Assembly (NCBI GenBank): GCA_030674185.1
Contig: CM060307.1
Location: forward strand, 64,059,653-64,123,652
Source: Monoplex corrugatus
Lineage: Eukaryota; Mollusca; Gastropoda; Littorinimorpha; Ranellidae
DNA: 64,000 nt
Reading direction: 5' to 3'
The translations under genes were made by a program, and so were the position numbers. This document shows positions 35,476 to 45,167 of this stretch, one piece after another. Position 1 is the stretch's first letter. Every line of letters begins with the position of its first letter. The notes below the pieces were generated by a model. That model searched no databases. It was not told the origin of the DNA and worked only from the letters and a program-made list of their open reading frames with translations.

Positions 35476-36149
35476 AGAGAGTTGTGTCTGTACAGGAGGT
35501 GGGCGGAAGATACAAATATACATAATAACAAGGTGTGGAGACCCGACCACAGCAAATAAGAAAACAATTTACACATGACTGCCCGTAGCACTCCTAATAA
35601 ACTGAAATCCTTACCAGCTCCAGACATTTGTTCTGGATCAGCTCATAACCAGAGCACCTCATTTTGTAATCCTGCTATTCGCTACATAAATAATTATCGG
35701 TAAACTGAAGCGCCTGTTGAAACACTGGACAAGTCTGGCAGGGATTGAAGGTAGTGTGCGCTAGACTAAGTATGGTCTTACGGCTTTTCTGCTTTATTGT
35801 CTTATTTCATTGTCTTATTATCTTTTTTTTCTTTTTTACTGTTCCATTTTCTGTACCGCTTTTGTGTCACTATTCCTACATCGCTCATTTTGGTCCTCCA
35901 ACATATCTCAAAATTTCTTGAAACTGAGGTTACATTGACAGTAGGGCACAGAGGACAGAGACATTATTTTTATTACTATTATCATTATTATTTTGTTGTT
36001 GTTGCAATGTTGTGATGGTAAGAATGGAGATGATACTGATGATGCTGTAGAATTCCATTTCTGATTAAGACTGCGTGACAGGGCTGCTCCGCCTCACGCC
36101 TATTTTCATAACACATCCTGGAGTCAACTAGGCCCGAGAAATACAGACA

Positions 36150-36162
36150 ACTGCGGTGTTGA

Positions 36163-36195
<33 letters not shown>

Positions 36196-36400
36196 CGCAT
36201 CCGTAAACTAACTGAGACTCGACATTGAGGTCCTAATTTTCCCAACGGTCCATAGCACGGTCAGCCCTAGTAGATAGAAGTTGTTCACAACCCAAAATTC
36301 CCACAAAAATATTTGGACTGATGGGTGTTCGAATCCACTACCTCCCAGCAGTTAATCCATTCGCCACATTAACTGGTTTATCCTCTGGTTACAGTCTGAA
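36150..36400 (-). mobile_element. tRNA-derived SINE with poly(A)
   Basis: On minus a B-box-like GGATTCGAACACCC is followed by GACCGTGCTATGGACCG, TTGGGAAAATTAGGACCTC, CGGATGCGC and a run of more than 25 A (36,193-36,164). The body matches the SINE at 41,429-41,700. It lies in the last intron of the peptidase gene, in the gene's orientation. Confidence 0.65.
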
Positions 36401-36739
36401 GATGCCCCGTTAGGAGGAGCTCCCACCTCCATTCAGTCTACATGGACTCCAGGACAACTGTGTGCACATGAACTTCAATGGGTACCTGACCCGCCTTAGG
36501 GTTAGGTAACAGAAAGCATCGTGGAGAGGAGATAGCAATATTATAATCTTATCCTCGAGAAAAGTTGAGGTCTCTACCACTTGACGACTTCAGGACTAGG
36601 GGGCAACTTTTACTTTACTTTTCTTTTATTTTTTTTAAATAGTCTTGAAGAATCTTAAGAGCCGGCCAGCATATGAAATTATCAAGCTTTATTAAACGTA
36701 CTTCATTCAGTATGCACGGCTGGAGCTCGTTCAAGTTCA

Positions 36740-36909
36740 AGTTCATATTGCTTATAGCCCAGCCGACTACAAGGGCCATATCAGGGCTAACAACACGTCA
36801 GAAACGACTTGGTTAAGATAAAAGACGAGCACGTTATTTATTTCTAAAAATTGACTTTTTCAAGTACCGGTACACAAAAACCAAACCAAACAGGGTAAGA
36901 AGAGTACAA

Positions 36910-36958
<49 letters not shown>

Positions 36959-36960
36959 AG
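36740..36960. repeat. Dispersed repeat word and (GA)n tract
   Basis: AGCCCAGCCGACT with GCCATATCAGGGCT (about 36,757-36,790) repeats the pair at 2,541-2,580. A (GA)n tract of about 40 bp and a G-run follow (36,912-36,960). Confidence 0.5.
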
Positions 36961-37659
36961 GAGGGAGGGCACCAAGATTGTGTGTTTTGTATTTGTATCA
37001 ATATTTTCCTTTGAGTTCAACCCATATGGTTTCTCCTAATGATGAAGTCACATAATGCAGGGCGAACAAAGTTCTGTGGACCGATAAATGATATAAACAA
37101 CAAAAATAGCAGATATATGAATGATCTGGTGGGAAGCATCTAAATATAGCAAGTAAAGAAATGGCAACAAAAACAGAAGATAAGCATGTGAACGGTGGGG
37201 TGGTGGTGGAGCAACTAAATGATAAATTTAGGAATCACAGACAACCAGTATCAGTGAGGACGGTGGCGGGTGGTTACGGGGTATCAGAACACTGAGATCT
37301 TGGCTCGAACGCCACCATTCCCGTCGACGAAAGTGCAGTTTCACAGGTATCGGAGCAGTTTGAATCTTGGCACGGAAATTCTCGCAGTGAACACAAATAT
37401 TTGTACAACACATGGTGGATAGATTAAAGCAAAGAAAGACACGGAAAATGAACCAGGAAAACAAACAAAGAAATGAACAACAAAGGAAAAAAAACAGAAA
37501 GAAAAAGAAACAGAAAAAAATCACTAATAAGAATGCAGCAGTATAGTAAGAACGTAAGATAAAAATATCATCTACGTATTAAATAAACAAAAGCTACAAA
37601 GTTTATTCACTATTTTTTATGTTTGCATTTATGGTCGGTCAGGAGTAGGCTACTGAGAT

Positions 37660-38175
37660 TGTAATTTTATCTGACGTCATTTAACATAGAACATATAAGT
37701 ATCAAATGGACTTCGCCTTCCCATGTTTCCTTATATAATGGAAAAAGGGGGGGGGGGGGGGGGAAGGGAGAGAATGAATTGTTATCTGACGTCATTTAAC
37801 ATAAAACATATAAAGTATCAAATGGACTTCGTCCTTCCCCATGTTTCCTTATATAATGGACAAGAGGGGGGGGGGGGAGAATAAATTGTTATCTGACGTG
37901 ATTTAACATAGAACATATAATATCAAATGACTTCGTCTTCCCATGTTTCCTTATATAATGGACAAAGGGGGGGAGGGGAGAATAAATTGTTATCTGACGT
38001 CATTTAACATAGAACATATAAGTATCAAATAGACTTCGTCTTCGCCATGTTTCCTTATATAATGGACAAGGGGGGGGGGGGGGAGGGAGAGAATGAATTG
38101 TTATCTGACGTCATTTAACATAGAACATATAAGTATCAAATGGACTTCGTCTTCCCATGTTTCCTTATATAATGG
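37660..38175. repeat. ~105-bp minisatellite, about five units
   Basis: Each unit contains TTATCTGACGTCATTTAACA, AACATATAAGTATCAAATGG, ACTTCG and CCTTATATAATGGA. The units are separated by G-runs of varying length (8 to more than 15 G). Units start near 37,665, 37,780, 37,888, 37,988 and 38,100. It lies in the last intron of the peptidase gene model. Confidence 0.85.
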
Positions 38176-38524
38176 CCAAAGCAACAGACCAGCACATGTC
38201 TGTCTGTAACGGAAAAGATCTGAGACGCCGAATCTAAATCTTGTTACAAGCATTAACAAGTAAGGAAGAATACTATGCAAAATTTCTTAAAGATCTACAC
38301 GAGTCACACCTACCGAACACTTTATTTACAATCAATCAGTCCGTTGCAAAAGACAGGTAAAACCATAAATAATCCCGACACCGTTGTTCAACCACACGTA
38401 ATCAAATCCACATTGAAATGACTTCATTCTTATTTAGTTTGTTTTACCCCTTGCATCTAATTCAAACACATACAAAAATCTTTACGGTGCGATCTTTGTG
38501 GTCCCATTTGAGTCAGCTTTAACC

Positions 38525-38553
38525 AAGAGAGAGAGGGGGGAAGGGGAGAGAGA

Positions 38554-38605
<52 letters not shown>

Positions 38606-38748
38606 GAGGGACAGAGAAAGAGGGAGGGAGAAAGAGAGACAGAGACAGAGAGAGAGACAGACACAGAGAGACAGACAGATAGAGAGACGGACAGATAGAG
38701 AGACTGAGAGAGAGAGAAAAGAAAAAGAGAGAGAGAGAGAGAGGAGAG

Positions 38749-38814
<66 letters not shown>
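38525..38814. repeat. (GA)n tract next to the exon 6 splice donor
   Basis: About 290 bp of GA, GACA and GGGA units. On the gene strand the intron starts GTAC and runs at once into (TC)n, so the 5' splice site directly abuts the tract. Confidence 0.9.
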
Positions 38815-38817
<3 letters not shown>

Positions 38818-38932
38818 CTGTATCAGTCAAGAACATGGCCGACAAACCCTTCTTCCAGAAAGAAGCATGGTCGCTTCGACTGAAGTCCTTTGTTGCAGCA
38901 AGGACTACAGGGGTAATCGGGAACACTTCGAT
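38818..38932 (-). CDS. M28 peptidase exon 6
   Basis: Acceptor CTTTCAG/ATC and donor ACAG/GTACTC bound 115 bp. The phase-0 frame reads IEVFPITPVVLAATKDF and then SRSDHASFWKKGLSAMFLTDT, ending phase 1. The SDH..FW signature is a strongly conserved part of the M28 catalytic region near the substrate pocket. It follows exon 5 in phase 0. Confidence 0.85.
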
Positions 38933-39419
38933 CTGAAAGAACGGCGTTTAAATTGTGTTTAAATATCTGAAATAAAAAAGGGACTGGAGGGGTGAGGGGG
39001 CAGGGAGGTGAAGCGTGGTGGTAGTAGTAGTAGTAGTGATGGTGGTGGTGATTAATAAGTTCGCGATGCAGGGGCGCATTCGCGTACACTTAGTTTTAGT
39101 TAAGTTTTGTCAAGATGCCGTTGTAGCACTCAAGTGATTGCTCATGTACTTACCACGAACGCTATGGGATAGAAGATCCGAAGTATCCATGGCATGTACA
39201 GGAAGCCTGCTCATGAACCAGTTCGCAAGACTTTGAGGTTCTACCCAACTTACGGGTTTTGTGGTTTCAGCGCAGTGCTATTTTTTTTTTACATACGGTG
39301 CAGTTTCTTTTTTCCCGTTTTCTTTCTCTTTTCTTTTTTCTTTTCTTTTATGTTTTTACTTGTGTTTATTTTCAATGTGTGTATTTCTATTTGCGTACAA
39401 AAGTAGAATTTGTTTTCCC

Positions 39420-39672
39420 CACAGAACTTTCCCCAGAGGGATTCATGTTGCCATGAGATCTTTTACGTGCGCTAAGGCGCTAAGTGCAAGTCCTCGGTTT
39501 ATCGTCTCATCTGAAAGTCTAGCGCTCAGGCCACCAATCAGAACCTACTAGAGGGGAAAGAGGAAATGGGAGGGAGCGAAAATTCCTGTCTGACAGAAAA
39601 TCAAACCCAGGTCCTCTCGTTTCCTAAATAGACTGCTTAAATCAACTGGATCACCGCTACACCACTCACATA
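39420..39672 (-). mobile_element. tRNA-derived SINE
   Basis: On minus the head reads GAGTGGTGTAGCGGTGATCC as A-box region and GGACCTGGGTTTGATTTTC as B-box, followed by a body with AGCGCTAGACTTTCAGATG. It lies in intron 5-6 of the peptidase gene. Confidence 0.55.
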
Positions 39673-39829
39673 CACCGTTTTGTTATTCTATTTATTTTTA
39701 TTTATTTATTTGTTCATATACTTATTTATTCATTTATTGTTGTGTGATTATTATTCATTTATCTATTTATTTGTTTATTTGTCTATTTGTGTATCAATTT
39801 TTGTCATTTTTAGCATTCCAACTTCTATC

Positions 39830-40145
39830 GGTTGCGTGTACGCACATCGTTTTAACCACACTGCGCAGGCAGTGAGTTGCTGCACAGTCTGTATATTCCA
39901 TCATCGGTGAGTGTGCATTGCTAGGTGTTTTCGTAGTTCCATAAGCCACTAATCACTGACATGGCTTACAGGCTATTTAACGTGCGTACTTGATACAGGT
40001 GTGAGTTCATGTTGACCCGAGAGATCGCAATCATCTCCACGCTTTACCTACCAGGTGGGAGATACCCAGACAGGATCAAACCCCAGACCTTCCGACTGGA
40101 AGTCAGACGTTTTACCCACTTGGACCATCACGTCTGTCATTGTGG
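39830..40145 (-). mobile_element. tRNA-derived SINE (same family as 12.19 kb)
   Basis: On minus: GGGTAAAACGTCTGACTTCC, GGTCTGGGGTTTGATCCTG as B-box, then a body with CACCTGTATCAAG and a tail with CTGCCTGCGCAGTGTGG. The order matches the copies at 1.1-1.6 and 12.19-12.46 kb. Confidence 0.6.
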
Positions 40146-40204
40146 TTATGACTTGTGTTTCACACACACCACACTGAAGAAACTTAGCTGGAGTTTTAAA
40201 AAGT

Positions 40205-41091
40205 AAACAAGAAGAAGAAGAAGAAGGAAGAGGAGGAAGAGGAAGAGGAGGAGAAGGAGAAGAAGGAGAACAAGAAGAACAAGAACAAGAACAAGAACAA
40301 GAACAAGAACTAGAACAAGAAGAACAAGAACAAGAACAAGAACTAGAAGAAGAAGAAGAAGAAGAAGAAAAACAAGAACTAGAACAAGAAGAACAAGAAT
40401 AAGAAGAACAAGGAGCAGAACAACAACAACAACAGTAACAACAACAACAACAGCAAGAAGAAGAAGAAGAAGAAGAAGAAGAACAACAACAACAAGAAGA
40501 ACAAGAACAAGAAGAAAAAGGAGTTTCAGTTTCAGTTTCAATTTCTCAAGATGACGTCTCCACGCTCGGAAAGAATTCCATATGCACTAACGTCACAGGT
40601 GCCAGAGTAAGGAAAAGAAGAAGAAGAATGCGAAGAAGAATGCGAAGAAGAAGAAGAATGCGAAGAAGAAGAAGAATGCGAAGAATGCGAAGAAGAATGC
40701 GAAGAAGAAGAAGAATGCGAAGAAGAAGAAGAATGCGAAGAAGAATGCGAAGAAGAATGCAAAGAAGAATGCGAAGAAGAATGCGAAGAAGAAGAATGCG
40801 AAGAAGAAGAATGCGAAGAAGGAGAAGGGAGAAGGGAGAAGGAGAAGGAAGAAGGAAGAAGGAAAAGAAGGAAAAGAAGAAGAAGAAAAAGAAGGAGGAG
40901 AGGGAGGAGAGGGAGGAGAGGGAGGAGGGAGAAGGGATAAGGGAGAAGGGAGAAGAAAGAAGGGAGAAGAAAGAAGGAAGAAGGAAGAAGGAAGAAGAAA
41001 GAAGAAGAAGAAGAAGAAGAAGAAGAAGAAGAAGAAGAAGAAAAAGAAGAAGAACAACAACAACAGCAACAGCAACAAACAACAACAACAA

Positions 41092-41132
<41 letters not shown>

Positions 41133-41155
41133 ACAACAACAACAACAACAGCCAG
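40205..41155. repeat. ~950-bp (GAA/AAC)n trinucleotide region
   Basis: Mixed GAA, GAAC and AAC units fill 40,205-40,520. After a short gap (40,521-40,615) a 12-base unit GAAGAAGAATGC and its variants run to about 40,820, then GGAGAAG, pure (GAA)n and (CAACAG)n to about 41,153. Four overlapping open frames here are three-base-period artefacts. The tract lies in the intron between peptidase exons 5 and 6. Confidence 0.9.
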
Positions 41156-41428
41156 AAAGTCGACACCACAATTGTCTGAATGTGACGAATCCCTACTGGA
41201 TACACCCCAAACTCCCAGTGGAACACTCCTGCCCAAATGCTGGACAATTCCAGTCCGTGTTCCAATCCGTGTTTTCTTTTCCCCCTGTATAACCGGAATT
41301 ACAAGTCACCTGAGGCAGGCGAACACCATCAAAAGAATAACGGGACTTAGCAAATTTGTTTTGACTTGCTGTCCTTAAAAGTCTTTCTCAAACAGAAAAA
41401 GTACATTTTCTTGAATATACCACCAGTG

Positions 41429-41700
41429 GCCGTGATGTAGTGGTTAGCGCAATGGATTACCAACTAGAAGGTTGTGAGTTCGATTCCCCATCAGTCCCTT
41501 CAAAACTCATTGTTGGGATTTTTCGGCTTCACCGGCTCCTACTCAGAGTCGGGCGTGCTATGGGCTCATTGGGAAGACTGGGACCACACAGTCAAGTCTC
41601 ATGCACTTCACGGATGCGTCACTGAGGATGTTGCTAAAATGTTCTGACCAGCACCGCAGATGTCCGTATCGCTCGGATCTGGTTGACGCCAGGATATATT
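41429..41700 (+). mobile_element. tRNA-derived SINE, most complete copy
   Basis: The head GTAGTGGTTAGCGCAATGG (A box) and GTTGTGAGTTCGATTCCCC (B box) are good RNA polymerase III internal promoter matches. The body has GGCGTGCTATGGGCTCATTG, CACACAGTCAAGTCTCATG and CGGATGCGTCACTGAGG. Related pieces lie at 12.56 and 36.15-36.4 kb. Confidence 0.7.
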
Positions 41701-42017
41701 ATGACTGTCACGCAAACTCAATCTTAGATGGATGTCCGTAGCATCATAACCATCATCCTCATCGACATCATCACCATCGCATTATAAAAACTGTGCCAGC
41801 TTCCGCGGCCATTAAGGTGTTGTAGAAAATGGGGTTAGAAAAAAAAAAAGAAAAAAAAGAAAAAAAGGTGAACACAAAGGTAACCTCCCTGAGTGCGATG
41901 ATCCTTATAAAAAAAGTCTTCTCGAATACATAATGCGTGTAACTCCTTGTTCAGAATACTACAACTCAAAATGATCAATTTTTGCCAGAAAGAAAAACAG
42001 TACACTGTAATAGCTTT

Positions 42018-42038
42018 TGTGTGTGTGTGTGTGTGTGT

Positions 42039-42087
<49 letters not shown>

Positions 42088-42160
42088 TGTGTTGTGTGTG
42101 TGCGTGCGTGCGAGAGTGCGTGCGTGCGCGCGCGCGTGCGTGCGTGCGTGTGTGTGCCCA
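42018..42160. repeat. (GT)n microsatellite
   Basis: GT dinucleotides with GTGG and CGTG interruptions, including a GCGCGCGC stretch that could adopt Z-DNA. Confidence 0.9.
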
Positions 42161-42292
42161 AGACAATTCGTCTTAATGCCCTAAGACACATTCGCTTCAA
42201 CTACACTAGCATGTCAGCTTGAGTGTATGGAGAGGAGGCAAAGAGAAAGGGGGGTAGAGGGGATGGGCAGAGGGGTAAACTCTTGATGTCAC

Positions 42293-42436
42293 CTCGAAAT
42301 CAGGATGTCCTTGCTGGAACCACGACTTGTTGAAAGAGGTCATGATACTCGCGTCGTCAGGAGACCGTCCTGCCACAGTCAGGAAGTCCCCTTCCTTCTG
42401 GTCAGAGTTTATGCTGGCTGATATTTCAGGAAACAG
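42293..42436 (-). CDS. M28 peptidase exon 5
   Basis: Acceptor TTTTTCAAG/CTG and donor TTCGAG/GTGACA bound 144 bp (48 codons), both phase 0. The product reads LFPEISASINSDQKEGDF, then TVAGRSPDDASIMTSFNKSWF and ends GHPDFE. This corresponds to the variable lid region between the active-site ANMD segment and the SDH motif. The upstream pyrimidine tract is short but adequate. Confidence 0.82.
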
Positions 42437-42445
42437 CTTGAAAAA

Positions 42446-42544
42446 TAAACATGCACTCACACACGCACACACACACACACACGCACACGTTCATACACGC
42501 ACCCGCACACACACACAAAACTGAGTGAGTTAGTGAGTGAGTGA

Positions 42545-42583
<39 letters not shown>

Positions 42584-42618
42584 TGTGTGTGTAAGAAAGA
42601 GAGTGAGAGGGATGGAGG

Positions 42619-42682
<64 letters not shown>

Positions 42683-43266
42683 CAAAGGTGAGAGAGACAA
42701 AGGTGAGAGAGACAGAGACGACACAACAGCAGTAAGGTCCTCTAACGCGGCATACATATATACATGCAAACATACATACAAACATATAGACACACACACA
42801 CACATACATACATACATACACATACATACACACATACAGCATACATACATACACACATACATAAAACATACATACATACACACACAACATACATGCATAC
42901 ATACATACAGATACATACATACATACATACAGATACATACATACACACACATACACAGATACATACATACACACAGATACCTACATACATACATACACAC
43001 ACATACATACATACACATATAAAGAAACATACATACATACACACATACATGTAAAGAAACATAAATACATACACACAACATACATACACATACATAAAAC
43101 ATACACACATACATGTAAACAAACATACATATATACATACATACATACATACATACATACATACACACACATACATACATACATACATACACACACACAT
43201 GCATACATACATACATACACACATACACACATACATACAGACAGACATACATACATACATACATAT
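42446..43266. repeat. (CA)n, (GT)n, (GA)n and (ACAT)n microsatellites
   Basis: Successive tracts: CACACG (42,446-42,520), GAGT/GT (42,527-42,592), (GA)n (42,620-42,680), GACAAAGGTGAGA units, and about 500 bp of (ACAT)n with ACAC variants (42,756-43,266). The many tyrosine-methionine-cysteine frames are artefacts. The block runs up to the left end of the first Tc1 element. Confidence 0.92.
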
Positions 43267-44884
43267 ACTACACGTCATTATTGAAGGGCCAGGAACGTTT
43301 TTGAGTCAATTTTTGAAAGGAGAAATAACCTATTTTCTCTTACTCTTTTCTCCAATTCGTTGCCGTAACTGAATGGATAAGAGCTCAGACAACATTGCAG
43401 TTTCCTTTTGGCACGTGTTTGGGGATTTGCCGATTTGCAATGGGCGGCCCAAGGAAGACAATTTCCACACGAAATTGTCGAATCTTCAGCAGGGTCTCTC
43501 TGACGACGCAGGCAAGGTAGCGACAAAATTCGCTTTGCACGTGCAAGGCAAGCCCTTTTTGAACACTACTCCAGCCAAAGTTGCCCGCAGACGAGGATAA
43601 AAAGGACCCGTTCTTGGTTCGTTTTAACCATGCTTGCAAGACGACGGATGACGGATGAGCAGCGGGGGAGAGCCCTCGCTCTGCTTGATGAAGGCCTAGC
43701 GCAGCGGGAAGTTGCTAGACGACTTGAAGTGTCGCATTCCACAATCCAGAGACTGCTGGAGCGCTTCAATGAGACTGGAGCAGTCCAGGAAAGGCGTCAC
43801 ACGGGTCGACCCAGAGTAACGACAAGACAGCAAGACCGCTACCTTGCCCTCTCCGTCCTGAGGGAAAGGGCATCCACTGCGGTGACCTTGAGGGGTCAGC
43901 TGAGGGACGTAACAGGTGCTAACATCAGCTGCAGCACGGTGAGAAGACGGCTACATGAGGCAAACTTGAGGTCACGGAGACCGGCCGTCCGACCCGTGCT
44001 GTCACCGGTCAACAGAGTGCGCCGCATGACCTGGGCCAGGGAGCACGTGACCTGGACAAGGCAACAGTGGGCCCGGGTCTTGTTTTCGGATGAGTCCAGG
44101 TTCACCCTGACCTTTAACGATGGCCGGGCTCGGGTGTGGCGACGTCAAGGGGAGAGGTTCGCTGACGCCACTGTCCAAGAGCATAACCGGTACGGCGGCG
44201 GGTCGGTGATGGTGTGGGGTGGCATGAGCCGTGGTACCCGGACCCCCCTGCTCCCCATTGACGGCATCCTGAACGGGGTCCGGTACCGGGACGAGGTTCT
44301 GGCGGCCGTGGCACTGCCTGCGCTTGTGGACCTTGGTCAAGGCGCCATCTTCCAGGAAGACAATGCTCCTGCGCATCGAGCACGCCTTGTGACCGACTTC
44401 CTGGAGCAGCATGAAGTCGTCCGTATGGCCTGGCCAGCGTGCTCACCTGACCTGAACCCAATTGAACACCTCTGGGATGTGCTCGGGAGGCGCATCAGGG
44501 ACAACCACCCCCCACCGGGCACCCTGGCCAGGCTGGTCGACATCCTGCAGATCGAGTGGGCGGCCATCCCTCAGGACACACTCCGTACCCTTGTGGGGTC
44601 GATGCATCGGCGCTGTGAAGCATGCATCCAGGCTCGGGGCGGACACACGCGATATTGAAAACAGATTGGCCAAATCTGACACTTTCTGTTTTTTGAAAAG
44701 GGGGGGATGTTCCTTTAAATGCATGTGCTGTTCACTAATGGGTCATTGTGCTAATTTCTTTTTCCAAAACAGGTGTGGAAATGATGAAATAAAACATAGA
44801 ATCAATTCTAAACATTGTCAATTATTTCAACTTAAAATTAGAGAGGAAGGAAGAAGTGGCCCTTAAATTATGATTAGGAGTATA
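43264..44884 (+). mobile_element. Tc1/mariner transposon, copy 1
   Basis: The 1,621-bp unit runs from TATACTACACGTCATTATTG to its imperfect inverse, and the 3' end reads on minus TATACTCCTAATCATAATTT. Both ends carry AAGGGCCA about 20 bases in. A TA duplication is consistent with the TATA at each end. It contains an intact transposase. It lies in the intron between peptidase exons 4 and 5, about 100 bp beyond exon 4. Confidence 0.88.
43630..44658 (+). CDS. Tc1/mariner transposase, copy 1
   Basis: A complete 342-codon frame encodes the cut-and-paste enzyme. The N-terminal helix-turn-helix region (about 8-45: TDEQRGRALALLDEG, REVARRLEVS) and a second one (to about 115) bind the inverted ends; GRPR between them is the family's linker. 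The catalytic triad is D154 (LFSDES), D244 (FQEDNAPAH) and E279 (SPDLNPIEHLW), 34 residues apart, so DD34E as in Tc1. Length is normal for the family. The coding region is clearly richer in G and C than its AT-rich surroundings, which fits recent arrival. Confidence 0.93.
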   Translation: MLARRRMTDEQRGRALALLDEGLAQREVARRLEVSHSTIQRLLERFNETGAVQERRHTGRPRVTTRQQDRYLALSVLRERASTAVTLRGQLRDVTGANISCSTVRRRLHEANLRSRRPAVRPVLSPVNRVRRMTWAREHVTWTRQQWARVLFSDESRFTLTFNDGRARVWRRQGERFADATVQEHNRYGGGSVMVWGGMSRGTRTPLLPIDGILNGVRYRDEVLAAVALPALVDLGQGAIFQEDNAPAHRARLVTDFLEQHEVVRMAWPACSPDLNPIEHLWDVLGRRIRDNHPPPGTLARLVDILQIEWAAIPQDTLRTLVGSMHRRCEACIQARGGHTRY

Positions 44885-44957
44885 CATACATACATACATA
44901 CATACATACATACATACATACATACATACATACATACATACATACATACATACATAC
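44883..44957. repeat. (CATA)n microsatellite
   Basis: About 18 tandem CATA units lie between the right end of the first Tc1 element and the donor side of peptidase exon 4. Confidence 0.92.
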
Positions 44958-44988
44958 GTTTTAAAACAGCGGACATTGACAATCTTAC

Positions 44989-45167
44989 AAGATCAATGCC
45001 CTTCGGAAATGCTTGGGTATTGTTACGGTCATCGAAGTTCAGGACAGTGTCCATGTTGGCCAGACCTTTCCACTGGACAGGCCAGGACTGGAAATACGAG
45101 GGCAGCCAGTCGTTCACCAGCTTTGTGCTCCCGCACAGCGGTTCGTTAAATGTGCAGGCTGCGTCCG
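44989..45167 (-). CDS. M28 peptidase exon 4
   Basis: Acceptor TTATACAG/CGG (or GCAG/CCTG at 45,158) and donor GATCTT/GTAAGA bound up to 179 bp, phase 1 in and 0 out. The frame contains CGSTKLVNDWL and KGLANMDTVLNF. The aspartate in ANMD corresponds to the conserved D/E zinc ligand following the FEEYE segment in M28 enzymes. It is flanked on the intron side by (CATA)n and a Tc1 element. Confidence 0.85.

Noticed and set aside
37228..37524. Candidate missing peptidase exon (minus, CENFRAKIQT segment)
   Set aside because: No histidine ligand context and no convincing acceptor/donor pair of phase 1.
40538..41265. 232-, 239- and 192-residue frames rich in Ser, Leu, Phe or Arg/Met
   Set aside because: All lie in the GAA/AAC trinucleotide tract; composition follows the repeat, and there is no domain or splice context.
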